DNA of 64,000 nucleotides, taken from positions 248,001 to 312,000 of the forward strand of contig OZ244890.1 in assembly GCA_965221455.1 (NCBI GenBank), written 5' to 3'. Made by a program: the position numbers and the translations under genes. The DNA comes from SMWN01 sp965221455 (GTDB lineage: Bacteria; Pseudomonadota; Gammaproteobacteria; Eutrophobiales; Eutrophobiaceae). The notes under the pieces were generated by a model, which saw only the letters and a program-made list of their open reading frames with translations, was not told where the DNA came from and ran no database searches. Shown piece after piece: positions 34,471-45,100 of this stretch (its first letter is position 1; every line of letters begins with the position of its first letter).

Positions 34471-36573
34471 TTAATTATGTTTATTGATAATAGCCTCAGC
34501 GATATTTGCCGGGATTTCATTATACTGTTCAAATTCCATCGTATATGTGGCCCGCCCTTGCGTTGCTGAACGTAGATCAGTTGCATAGCCGAACATTTCA
34601 GATAGTGGTACTTCTGCACGTATCACTTTTCCCAGAGGAGAATCCTCAGTACCCAGTAATATCCCGCGACGCTTGTTTATATCTCCATTGACTACTCCCA
34701 GATATTCTTCTTGCACCGCAACCTCAACCTTCATTACTGGTTCCAATAATGCTGGATCCGCTTGGATAACGCCTGCCTTGAATCCCATTGAGCCAGCAAT
34801 TTTAAACGCCATCTCACTCGAATCAACATCATGATAGGAACCATCGAACAAGGTGACTTTTACATCTTCAATGGAGAAACCCGAGAGAACGCCATTGGCC
34901 ATTTGTTCTCGTACACCCTTGTCTACTGCAGAAATATATTCTTTGGGTACTGCGCCGCCTACAATTTCATTAATAAATTCATAGCCTGCTCCCCGAATCT
35001 GAGGTTCCAGCTTGAATACCACATGACCATACTGACCGCGGCCACCAGACTGACGAACGAACTTACCCTCAACTTTTTCAACAGTTTTTCGAATTGTTTC
35101 ACGATAGGCAACTTGAGGTTTTCCTACATTTGCTCCAACACCAAATTCGCGTCTCATTCGATCAACAACGATTTCCAAATGCAACTCACCCATGCCAGCA
35201 ATAATGGTTTGACCAGACTCCTCGTCAGTCGAAACTCGAAAAGAGGGATCTTCATGGGCCAGCTTCCCCAAAGCCGCGCTCATCTTTTCTTCATCTGATT
35301 TGCTCTTGGGTTCCACAGCAACAGCGATTACAGGCTCTGGAAAATCCATGCGCTCTAATGTGATCACTTTGTCCATATCGCATAGCGTATCACCTGTGGT
35401 TACATCTTTGAGACCAACAGCGGCGGCGATATCACCTGCTCTGACTTCTTTAATCTCAACACGACTATTTGCATGCATTTGTAATAAACGACCTACACGA
35501 TCTTTTTTACTCTTTACCGGGTTGTACACGGTATCTCCAGAACTTAAAACTCCGGAATACACTCTGAAAAATGTCAGGTTTCCCACGAAAGGATCTGTCG
35601 CTATTTTAAAAGCCAGTGCGGCAAACGGAGCATCATCTTTTGAGGAACATTCAGCTTCCGTATTTTTACCATCATCCAGAATTCCTTTTATCGCCAGCAC
35701 GTCAATTGGAGACGGCATATAATCAATGACGGCATCCAATAACGCCTGAACACCTTTGTTTTTAAAAGCTGAGCCGCAAAAGGCCGGGACAACTTCATTC
35801 GCTAATGTTCTGCTACGAATACCTTCTTTAATATCTGCTTCCGACAAATCAACGCCTTCAAGGTATTTTTCCATCAATTCTTCATTAGCCTCTGCTGCGG
35901 ATTCAACAAGATTCTCGCGCCATTCATCGCACAAAATTTGCAGATCCGTTGGAATATCGCGCTCCTCACAATTTGAGCCCATATCGGCCTCTCCCCAATA
36001 GATGGCTTTCATCCTAATAAGATCAACAACACCTTCAAAGTTTTCTTCATTGCCAATCGCAACCTGCATCGGGACTGCGTTACCACCGAGTTTATGATTA
36101 ATTTGTTCAACAACTCTGAGAAAATCAGCGCCTGCGCGATCCATCTTATTGACGAAAGCCACGCGCGGCACTTTATATTTATTTGCCTGCCTCCAAACTG
36201 TTTCGGACTGTGGCTCAACACCACCAACAGCACAAAATATGGCACATGCGCCATCCAGGATGCGTAAGGAGCGTTCAACTTCAATCGTAAAATCAACGTG
36301 TCCCGGCGTATCAATGACATTGATACGATGCTCATCATATTGGCCTGACATACCTTTCCAAAAACATGTCGTGGCAGCTGACGTGATTGTGATACCTCGT
36401 TCCTGCTCTTGTTCCATCCAGTCCATAGTCGCGGTGCCATCGTGAACTTCACCAATTTTATGCGACACGCCTGTATAAAACAGAATGCGTTCTGTTGCTG
36501 TCGTTTTGCCTGCGTCAATATGAGCCATAATACCGATATTGCGATAGCGTTCTATTGGTGTTGTTCTTGGCAC
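34471..36573 (-). CDS. fusA: Elongation factor G
   Basis: 700 residues (E. coli 704). G-domain motifs AHIDAGKTT, DTPGHVDF and NKMDRAGA; domain IV has the tip loop GGAVPKEYISAVDKG. It is the translocase of the ribosome. The final residues contain PANIAEAIINKHN. It is 46 bases after rpsG. Confidence 0.99.
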   Translation of the reverse strand: MPRTTPIERYRNIGIMAHIDAGKTTATERILFYTGVSHKIGEVHDGTATMDWMEQEQERGITITSAATTCFWKGMSGQYDEHRINVIDTPGHVDFTIEVERSLRILDGACAIFCAVGGVEPQSETVWRQANKYKVPRVAFVNKMDRAGADFLRVVEQINHKLGGNAVPMQVAIGNEENFEGVVDLIRMKAIYWGEADMGSNCEERDIPTDLQILCDEWRENLVESAAEANEELMEKYLEGVDLSEADIKEGIRSRTLANEVVPAFCGSAFKNKGVQALLDAVIDYMPSPIDVLAIKGILDDGKNTEAECSSKDDAPFAALAFKIATDPFVGNLTFFRVYSGVLSSGDTVYNPVKSKKDRVGRLLQMHANSRVEIKEVRAGDIAAAVGLKDVTTGDTLCDMDKVITLERMDFPEPVIAVAVEPKSKSDEEKMSAALGKLAHEDPSFRVSTDEESGQTIIAGMGELHLEIVVDRMRREFGVGANVGKPQVAYRETIRKTVEKVEGKFVRQSGGRGQYGHVVFKLEPQIRGAGYEFINEIVGGAVPKEYISAVDKGVREQMANGVLSGFSIEDVKVTLFDGSYHDVDSSEMAFKIAGSMGFKAGVIQADPALLEPVMKVEVAVQEEYLGVVNGDINKRRGILLGTEDSPLGKVIRAEVPLSEMFGYATDLRSATQGRATYTMEFEQYNEIPANIAEAIINKHN

Positions 36574-36619
36574 TTGAATTTATTATCTACAATTTAGAAT
36601 TTCAGTAACTACTAAAACC

Positions 36620-37090
36620 TTACCAGCGAAAATGCGAGAATGCTTTATTTGCTTCCGCCATCTTGTGTGTATCTTCACGCTTTTTAATCGCTGATCCCTT
36701 ATTCTCCAGGGCATCCAGCAATTCACCTGCCAGACGTAAGCCCATATTTTTCTCGCTTCTTTTTTTTGCCGCATCAACCAACCAACGCATCGCCAAAGTA
36801 ATACTTCTTGCCTGACGTACTTCTACAGGTACCTGATAAGTTGCACCGCCAACGCGTCTGGATTTAACTTCAACCGCTGGTTTGACATTCTTGAGTGCTC
36901 TGGTGAAAAGTTCTAATGGCTCGCCATTACCCTTCTCACCCATGACACCAAGAGCATCGTAAACAATTTTTTCCGCAACCGATTTTTTACCGCTTTGCAT
37001 AATCATGTTGATGAACTTGGCCAGTGTCTGATCACCATATTTTGGATCAGGCAAGCTCTCTCTCTTCTCGGCAACTCTTCTTCTTGACAT
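36620..37090 (-). CDS. rpsG: 30S ribosomal protein S7
   Basis: 156 residues, matching the short form of S7 (E. coli B 156). MSRRRVAEKRESLPDPKYGD at the start, KRREDTHKMAEANKAFSHFR-like C-terminus. S7 nucleates the 30S head, contacts E-site tRNA, and in E. coli represses the str operon. It begins 62 bases after rpsL. Confidence 0.98.
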   Translation of the reverse strand: MSRRRVAEKRESLPDPKYGDQTLAKFINMIMQSGKKSVAEKIVYDALGVMGEKGNGEPLELFTRALKNVKPAVEVKSRRVGGATYQVPVEVRQARSITLAMRWLVDAAKKRSEKNMGLRLAGELLDALENKGSAIKKREDTHKMAEANKAFSHFRW

Positions 37091-37152
37091 AACTAGTAAT
37101 CTATTTTAATGGATCCTAATATTTAATTTCTGCTGGCTTTTGCCTACTTAAA

Positions 37153-37524
37153 TTACTTAGGACGTTTAGTACCATACTTTGAACGGCCATTACGTCTATC
37201 ACTCACGCCTGATGTGTCCAAGGTACCTCGAACAGTGTGATAGCGAACACCAGGTAAATCCTTAACACGACCGCCGCGAATCAAAATTACAGAGTGCTCT
37301 TGCAAGTTATGGCCTTCACCACCGATATAAGTCGACACTTCATATCCATTAGTTAACCTGACACGTGCTACCTTACGAAGGGCTGAGTTAGGTTTTTTCG
37401 GAGTTGTTGTATAAACTCGGGTACAAACACCTCGTTTTTGTGGACAAGCCTCCAACGCACGCACATTACTTATTACACGTTGACGCTTTCGCGGTTTTCT
37501 AACTAATTGATTAATCGTCGTCAT
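37153..37524 (-). CDS. rpsL: 30S ribosomal protein S12
   Basis: 123 residues. Contains TTPKKPNSALRKVARVRLTN and RGGRVKDLPGVRYHTVRG; the two lysines whose changes cause streptomycin resistance (in PKKPN and RVKDLPG) are wild type, predicting sensitivity. S12 monitors decoding. It is the first gene after the 293-base rpoC-rpsL gap. Confidence 0.98.
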   Translation of the reverse strand: MTTINQLVRKPRKRQRVISNVRALEACPQKRGVCTRVYTTTPKKPNSALRKVARVRLTNGYEVSTYIGGEGHNLQEHSVILIRGGRVKDLPGVRYHTVRGTLDTSGVSDRRNGRSKYGTKRPK

Positions 37525-37729
37525 ACTCGATTTTGCTATTTCTCTGTATAGTAAATTAATGTCAATGGACCCATTAAAGAGTGGATCAAAAAGACCCCGT
37601 CCATAGTGCTAGAAAAATCTCTTACTAGACCGCAGCTACTTATTTAACAGATAATGCCGAGCGACCCAGGCTCTAATATCAGGAGGCGAACAGACGCTTT
37701 TTCCAAACATTTTCAGGTCCCAAAACAAA

Positions 37730-37762
37730 CCGCCAGGCGCGAAATCCAATCGGGCCTGACGG
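37730..37762 (-). terminator. Hairpin after rpoC / start of the str leader
   Basis: On the minus strand CCGTCAGGC (37762-37754) pairs with GCCTGGCGG (37738-37730), nine pairs with one G-U, followed by GTTTGTTTTGGG. It looks like an imperfect intrinsic terminator for rpoBC. It begins about three bases after the start expected from the promoter at 37772-37800, so it could also act as a 5' stem or attenuator of the str transcript. Confidence 0.5.
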
Positions 37763-37771
37763 GGAAGCCGG

Positions 37772-37800
37772 ATCCTATGGCCTAGGAGAGCAACCGTCAA
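37772..37800 (-). promoter_or_regulatory. Candidate promoter of the str operon
   Basis: Minus-strand TTGACG (37800-37795) and TAGGAT (37777-37772) with a 17-base spacer, 17 bases after the rpoC stop. The GC-rich stretch just after the -10 (CCGGCTTCCCC) fits the discriminator of stringently controlled translation genes. It would start transcription near 37765 toward rpsL. Confidence 0.6.
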
Positions 37801-37817
37801 GCCAAAACCTCATGAAT

Positions 37818-40800
37818 TTACGCCGTTGGCGTTTCTTCTTCCTGATTTGAAGCTGCTGCATCTTTGGTTTCCGCAGCAATCAGCGGAATAGTTTCTGATG
37901 CTTGTTCCATTATCATTTCCTCTGCAGTCGCCTCATCTTGCCTCTCCGTGTGATATGAGAGTCCCGTACCCGCAGGAATCAGACGCCCAACAATCACATT
38001 TTCCTTCAATCCCCTGAGATCATCGACCTTACCACAAACACTGGCTTCGGTCAGAACACGGGTGGTTTCCTGAAAAGAGGCGGCAGAAACAAATGATTCA
38101 GTCGATAGTGACGCCTTGGTAATACCCAGAAGCACAGGTTCCCACCCAGCTGGCTGCACACCTTCAACAATCATCTTCTCATTTTCGTCAAGACACCTGG
38201 ACTTTTCAATCTGCTCGCCAGGAAGGAATTTTGTGTCACCGGGATCAGTAATTTCCACTTTGCGTAACATCTGCCTGACAATGACTTCAATATGCTTGTC
38301 ATTAATCTTCACACCTTGCAACCTGTAGACTTCCTGAATCTCAGTCACAATATAATCCGCCAGTGCATGCACACCTTTTAAACGTAATATATCATGGGGC
38401 GTCGGCGGACCATCCGCAATACTCTCGCCTTGTTCTACGTGTTCACCATCAAACGCAGTGATATGTCGCCACTTAGGTATCAGGGTCTCATAATGCGCAT
38501 CAGTACCAGTGATCACCAAACGTCGCTTGCCTTTGGTTTCCTTTCCAAAACTAACAGTACCGGTAATTTCAGCCATGATGGCAGGCTCTTTCGGCTTCCT
38601 GGCCTCGAAAAGATCAGCGACACGCGGCAAACCACCTGTAATATCACGCGTTTTCGCTGATTCTTGGGGCAAACGGGCAATGACATCGCCCACTTTAATC
38701 TCTGCACCATCCTCAATGTTGACCACTGCATTTGAGGGCAATGGATAATGTGCGGGAATCTCGGTACCCGGAATCATCAATTCTGCGCCCTTACTATCGA
38801 TCAGTTTTATGATAGGACGTAAATCCTTTGCTGCTGTGCTCCTTTGCTTTGAATCGATAATCACCATGCTCACTAAACCGGTAATATCGTCAACCTGTCG
38901 TTCAACAGTGACTCCTTCAAGCATATCGGAAAATTGTACTCGGCCCGCTACCTCAGATATCACCGGGTGAGTGTGTGGATCCCAGTCAGCAACGACTTGA
39001 CCTGGCTGGACTTCTCCACCTTCATCCACAGTTAAGATCGCACCGTAGGGGATCTTGTAGCGCTCACGTTCGCGCCCATCTTCGTCCTGGATAACAACTT
39101 CACCTGAGCGAGAGATAACCACCTGGTGTCCTTTTTCATGTTTCAACATTTTGACGTTTTGATGGCGTAATTTGCCGCCGTACTTAACTTCTATGTTGCT
39201 AACTGCTGCGGCTCTGGATGCGGCACCACCAATATGGAAAGTACGCATCGTTAACTGCGTGCCTGGTTCTCCAATTGATTGCGCTGCAACAACACCAACA
39301 GCCTCACCGATACCGACTAATTGTCCACGACCCAGATCTCGACCGTAGCAAGCAGCACAAATACCGTAACGTGTCTCACAGGTAATCGCTGATCGCACTG
39401 TAACCTGATCGATACCATTCTGATCCAGAATCTCAACCCAACGCTCATCCAACAATGTTCCGCGTTCAGCAACAACCTCGCCTGTTACAACTTTGATCGC
39501 ATCCTTTGCCAATACTCGACCCAGCACACGATCTTTCAGTGCTTCGACAACATCACCACCTTCAATGATTTGGCTGACGACATAACCCTCTTCTGTACCA
39601 CAATCTTCTTCAACAACAACAAGATCCTGCGCTACATCAACCAAACGACGTGTCAGATAGCCTGAATTTGCCGTTTTCAGTGCGGTATCAGCCAAACCTT
39701 TACGGGCGCCATGCGTTGAAATGAAGTATTGCAATACATCAAGACCTTCGCGGAAGTTTGCTGTAATTGGCGTCTCAATAATGGAACCATCCGGCTTTGC
39801 CATCAATCCACGCATACCAGCTAACTGACGAATCTGCGCCGCCGAACCACGGGCGCCGGAATCAGCCATCATATAGATTGAGTTGAATGAATCCTGAGTG
39901 ACGGTTTCACCTTTATGGTTTTCAACTGTCTCGGAACCTAACATATCCATCATGGCCTTGGCGACTTGATCATTAGTATGTGACCAGATGTCTACAACTT
40001 TATTATAGCGTTCACCATTAGTAATCAGACCTGATGAATATTGTTCCTGGAATCCTTGCACCCTATCTTCTGCTTGCTTGATAATGCTATCTTTATTGCC
40101 AGGTATGACCATGTCATTAATACCGATAGAAACGCCTGAACAGGTGGAATAAGAAAACCCTGCATACATCAGTTGGTCTGCGAAAATAACTGTTGCCTTC
40201 AAGCCCAGCCTTCTGTAAACAGTGTCGATTAAACCTGAAACAACTTTTTTACTCAGCGTCTTGTTCATCAATGAAAATTCAAGACCTTCAGGCAAGATTT
40301 TAGACAACAACGCTCTACCTGTTGTGGTTTCGACACGACCGAATTTTTCTTCTTTGTCACCATTTTCACCGATGCTAATTTCACGAACTCTCACCGTGAT
40401 TCTGGCTTTTAAATCCAGTACCCTAGATTCATAAGCTCGATGCACTTCGTCAATATCGGCAAATATCATCCCCGTACCTTTAGCATCCGCTGATTCACGC
40501 GTCATGTAGTAGAGACCTAGCACAACGTCCTGAGTTGGCACGATAATCGGCTCACCATTGGCGGGAGAAAGTACATTGTTGGTAGACATCATCAAAGTAC
40601 GTGCCTCGATTTGAGCTTCCACGGATAACGGGATATGCACCGCCATCTGATCACCATCAAAATCAGCATTAAACGCTGTACACACCAACGGGTGTAACTG
40701 GATTGCTTTGCCTTCAATCAAGATTGGCTCAAAAGCCTGAATACCTAGTCTATGCAGTGTTGGCGCACGGTTCAGCATGATTGGATGCTCACGAATCACT

Positions 40801-42041
40801 TCTTCCAGAATATCCCAAACCTCAGCACCTTCACGTTCAACCAACTTTTTAGCTGCTTTGATGGTGGTTGCCAAACCTCTAAATTCGAGTTTGCTGAAGA
40901 TAAATGGCTTGAACAATTCCAGAGCCATCTTCTTTGGGATACCACATTGATGTAAACGTAATTTAGGACCCACAACAATGACAGTACGTCCCGAATAATC
41001 GACACGTTTACCCAGTAGATTCTGTCGGAAGCGACCTTGTTTACCTTTGATCATATCCGCCAATGATTTCAGCGGCAGTTTATTAGTGCCGGTAATTGCG
41101 CGTCCACGACGACCATTATCAAGTAACGCATCAACAGACTCCTGCAACATACGCTTCTCATTACGCACAATGATATCCGGCGCACTTAAATCCAACAGAC
41201 GCTTCAATCGATTATTACGGTTGATTACACGACGATATAGATCATTCAGATCAGATGTTGCAAAACGACCACCATCCAGCGGCACCAACGGCCGTAGTTC
41301 CGGCGGTAAAATGGGTAATACTTTCAGAACCATCCATTCCGGTTTATTACCCGAAGCCACGAATGCCTCAAGCAGTTTCAATCGTTTTGTCATTTTTTTG
41401 AGTTTTGTCTCAGACTTGGTTTCCGGAATCTCAGCGCGTAAAACGTCTATTTCGCTCGCAATGTTTGTAGAGATTAATAATTCTCGTATCGCCTCTGCGC
41501 CCATGCGCGCATCAAATTCATCACCATATTGCTCCATGGCTTCCAGATAAGTTTCCTCTGTCATCAACTGACCGCGCTCAAGTTCAGTCATGCCCGGCTC
41601 AATGACAACATAGGCTTCGAAATAGAGAACACGCTCAATTTCACGCAATTTCATATCCAGCATTAAACCCATCCTGGAAGGCAAGGATTTTAAATACCAA
41701 ATGTGCGCTACTGGACTCGCTAGCTCAATGTGACCCATGCGTTCACGACGCACTTTCGAAAGTGTGACCTCAACACCACATTTTTCGCAGACAACGCCAC
41801 GATGCTTTAATCTCTTATATTTTCCGCAAAGACATTCATAATCTTTTACCGGACCGAAGATCTTGGCACAAAAAAGACCGTCCCTTTCAGGTTTGAACGT
41901 ACGATAATTGATGGTTTCAGGCTTCTTAACTTCGCCAAATGACCATGAGCGAACTTTCTCGGGAGAGGCAAGACCGATCGATATGGCATCAAACTCCTCG
42001 ACTTGTCCCTGCTGTTTCAAAAGTTTTAGTAAATCTTTCAA
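37818..42041 (-). CDS. rpoC: RNA polymerase beta' subunit
   Basis: 1407 residues, exactly the E. coli length. The catalytic NADFDGDQM motif, the N-terminal zinc ribbon (CLCGKYKRLKHRGVVCEKCG) and the second zinc site (CETRYGICAACYGRDL) are present, as are the bridge-helix/trigger-loop segments (GARKGLADTALKTANSGYLT, EPGTQLTMRTFH). It lies 104 bases after rpoB. Confidence 0.99.
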   Translation of the reverse strand: MKDLLKLLKQQGQVEEFDAISIGLASPEKVRSWSFGEVKKPETINYRTFKPERDGLFCAKIFGPVKDYECLCGKYKRLKHRGVVCEKCGVEVTLSKVRRERMGHIELASPVAHIWYLKSLPSRMGLMLDMKLREIERVLYFEAYVVIEPGMTELERGQLMTEETYLEAMEQYGDEFDARMGAEAIRELLISTNIASEIDVLRAEIPETKSETKLKKMTKRLKLLEAFVASGNKPEWMVLKVLPILPPELRPLVPLDGGRFATSDLNDLYRRVINRNNRLKRLLDLSAPDIIVRNEKRMLQESVDALLDNGRRGRAITGTNKLPLKSLADMIKGKQGRFRQNLLGKRVDYSGRTVIVVGPKLRLHQCGIPKKMALELFKPFIFSKLEFRGLATTIKAAKKLVEREGAEVWDILEEVIREHPIMLNRAPTLHRLGIQAFEPILIEGKAIQLHPLVCTAFNADFDGDQMAVHIPLSVEAQIEARTLMMSTNNVLSPANGEPIIVPTQDVVLGLYYMTRESADAKGTGMIFADIDEVHRAYESRVLDLKARITVRVREISIGENGDKEEKFGRVETTTGRALLSKILPEGLEFSLMNKTLSKKVVSGLIDTVYRRLGLKATVIFADQLMYAGFSYSTCSGVSIGINDMVIPGNKDSIIKQAEDRVQGFQEQYSSGLITNGERYNKVVDIWSHTNDQVAKAMMDMLGSETVENHKGETVTQDSFNSIYMMADSGARGSAAQIRQLAGMRGLMAKPDGSIIETPITANFREGLDVLQYFISTHGARKGLADTALKTANSGYLTRRLVDVAQDLVVVEEDCGTEEGYVVSQIIEGGDVVEALKDRVLGRVLAKDAIKVVTGEVVAERGTLLDERWVEILDQNGIDQVTVRSAITCETRYGICAACYGRDLGRGQLVGIGEAVGVVAAQSIGEPGTQLTMRTFHIGGAASRAAAVSNIEVKYGGKLRHQNVKMLKHEKGHQVVISRSGEVVIQDEDGRERERYKIPYGAILTVDEGGEVQPGQVVADWDPHTHPVISEVAGRVQFSDMLEGVTVERQVDDITGLVSMVIIDSKQRSTAAKDLRPIIKLIDSKGAELMIPGTEIPAHYPLPSNAVVNIEDGAEIKVGDVIARLPQESAKTRDITGGLPRVADLFEARKPKEPAIMAEITGTVSFGKETKGKRRLVITGTDAHYETLIPKWRHITAFDGEHVEQGESIADGPPTPHDILRLKGVHALADYIVTEIQEVYRLQGVKINDKHIEVIVRQMLRKVEITDPGDTKFLPGEQIEKSRCLDENEKMIVEGVQPAGWEPVLLGITKASLSTESFVSAASFQETTRVLTEASVCGKVDDLRGLKENVIVGRLIPAGTGLSYHTERQDEATAEEMIMEQASETIPLIAAETKDAAASNQEEETPTA

Positions 42042-42145
42042 GGTTTGTTACCTCCACGAGAGAATGCTGTATTTATTGCGTGCATGGCACATCGGATTAC
42101 TGATGAACCAACAATTGTTTAACTTCATTCTTGTCAGCACCATAA

Positions 42146-45100
42146 TCATTTTTGTTTCAATTCAATATTAATACCGAGCGAACGGATTTCCTTAACCAGT
42201 ACATTAAATGACTCAGGCATACCTGGGTTTGTACGATGGTCACCATCAACAATACTCTTGTACATTTGGGTCCTGCCATTGACGTCATCAGACTTAACTG
42301 TGAGCATCTCCTGCAATGTAAAAGCCGCGCCATAGGCTTCCAGTGCCCAGACTTCCATCTCGCCAAAACGTTGTCCACCGAATTGTGCCTTACCACCCAG
42401 GGGTTGCTGTGTCACCAGGCTATAGGGTCCTGTTGAACGTGCGTGCATTTTATCATCGACCAGATGGTTGAGTTTTAACATGTACATATAACCCACAGTC
42501 ACTGGCCTATCGAAAGCGTCACCGGTACGTCCGTCATAAAGCGTGATTTGACCACTTTCAGGTAACCCCGCAAGTTCCAACATACTTTTAATCTCCGACT
42601 CTTCAGCACCATCAAAAACAGGGGTTGCCATGGGCACACCATCTCGCAAATTTCGAGAAAGATCTAAAATTTCTTCATCACTCAGGTTATTCAGGTCTTC
42701 CTGCTTACCACTGGTGTTGTAAACTTCACCCAGAAACTTGCGCAATGCGCCTATACTGGCCTGCACATCCATCATATCGGATATCTTTTTGCCCAATCCT
42801 TTCGCCGCCCAGCCTAGATGAGTTTCCAAAACCTGCCCTACATTCATACGAGAAGGAACGCCCAGAGGATTAAGTACAACATCCACTTGCTCACCATCTT
42901 TGGTATGCGGCATATCCTCGACGGGAACAATCGTGGATATCACACCTTTATTTCCATGACGTCCGGCCATCTTGTCGCCTGGCTGAATAATCCTTTTTAC
43001 CGCAAGATAGACCTTAACCATCTTCAGTACACCGGGAGCAAGATCGTCACCCGAAGTCAGCTTGGCTCTTTTCTTCTCAAACAATTTATCAAAATCAGCA
43101 CCTAAACGACCATGTTGCTCAACCATTTGTTCGAGCTGATGATTTGCTGCTTCATTTCTAAGCCGAATGTCTCGCCATTTTTCTCGAGGCGTTTCTGCCA
43201 AGTAGGCTTTGGTAATTTTGGTTTCAGGCTTTAATTCACCTGGCCCGCCTTCTGCCACCTTACCCAGTAACAAGGTCTCTATACGCTGATAAATCCCTTC
43301 TTCCATGATGCGCATTTGATCCCCAAGATCTTTACGTACACTCTTCAGTTCAGATTCTTCAATCTCCAGCGCACGTGCATCTTTCTCAACACCGTCACGG
43401 GTAAATACCTGAACATCAATAACCGTACCATTAGTACCTGATGACACGCGTAATGAAGTGTCTTTCACATCAGAGGCTTTTTCACCAAAGATGGCCCTCA
43501 ACAACTTTTCTTCAGGTGTCAACTGGGTCTCGCCTCTCGGCGTTACCTTGCCGACAAGGATATCACCGGCATTGACTTCGGCACCGATAAATACAATCCC
43601 CGATTCATCAAGCTTATTCAACGCATGTTCACTGACATTTGGAATATCCGCAGAAATTTCCTCCTGACCCAGCTTCGTATCACGTGCCACACAGGTAAGT
43701 TCTTCAATGTGAATCGAAGTAAAACGTTCTTCCTTCACCAGGCGTTCTGATATGAGAATTGAATCCTCAAAGTTGTAGCCATTCCATGGCATAAATGCGA
43801 CCTTCATGTTTTGTCCAAGCGCTAACTCACCCAGATCGGTCGAAGGTCCATCAGCCAGAACATCTTTTGCTGCAATTACATCACCTGGTTTTACCAATGG
43901 CTTCTGGTTAATACAGGTATTCTGATTAGAGCGTGTGTATTTGGTCAAATTATAGATATCAACACCAGGGTCGCCCACTGTGACTTCATCATTATTCACA
44001 CGAACGACAATGCGACTTGCATCAACAGAGTCAACAACACCACCACGAATAGCGATCACCGTGACACCCGAATCTGACGCCACCGTTCTTTCTATACCCG
44101 TTCCAACCAGTGGTTTCTCTGCACGCAACGTCGGCACAGCCTGGCGTTGCATGTTTGATCCCATCAACGCTCTGTTGGCATCATCATGCTCAAGAAATGG
44201 AATTAACGCCGCTGCCACGGAGACAATCTGCCTCGGAGAAACATCCACGTATTCAATCTTGTCAGGCGTTTGCAAAGTGAACTCGTTCAAATGGCGACTG
44301 GAAACTAAATTGTCCGTTAAACGACCTCTGTTATCTGTCGTTGCGCTGGCCTGGCCAATGACATAATCACTTTCTTCAATCGCGGACAAATATTCGATCT
44401 TGTCCGTCATCTTGCCTTTGACGACCTTGCGATAAGGAGTTTCAAGAAAACCATACTCGTTAGTCCGGGCATAGATCGCCAGCGAATTAATCAAGCCAAT
44501 ATTCGGTCCCTCAGGGGTCTCAATCGGGCATACTCGGCCATAGTGCGTCGGATGCACATCACGCACTTCAAAACCGGCACGTTCACGTGTCAGTCCACCA
44601 GAACCAAGCGCTGAAATACGTCGTTTGTGTGTAATTTCAGATAAAGGATTATTCTGATCCATAAACTGTGATAACTGACTTGAACCAAAAAATTCCTTAA
44701 CCACCGCCGAAACCGGTTTAGCATTGATGATTTCCTGAGGCATCAATCCTTCAGAATCAGCCAAGCCAAGACGTTCTTTAACTGCCCGCTCAACGCGTAC
44801 CAGACCAATACGGAATTGATTCTCCGCCATTTCACCGACACTTCTGACGCGTCTGTTACCCAGGTGGTCGATGTCGTCAACAATACCCTTACCATTCTTG
44901 ATATCGATCAGCAGTTTCAGCACGGCAGTAATATCATCTTTGGACAGAACGCCTTCACCTGTGATTTCTTTACTGCCGATCCTTCTGTTAAATTTCATCC
45001 GACCAACAGCAGACAAGTCATAACGATCCGGACTGAAAAACAGATTCTTGAAAAGATTTTCAGCAGAATCCCTTGTCGGCGGCTCGCCTGGTCGCATCAT

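Larger units (their letters stand above)
37525..37817. other. Intergenic region between rpoC and rpsL
   Basis: 293 bases with no supportable gene. It holds a good sigma-70 promoter immediately after rpoC and, right at the expected transcript start, a 9-bp hairpin with a T-rich tail (both listed separately). About 200 bases of leader precede rpsL. Confidence 0.6.

Noticed and set aside
43980..44366. Long plus-strand frames opposite rpoB, rpoC and tuf
   Set aside because: They are antisense shadows of highly conserved genes, with composition dictated by the coding strand.
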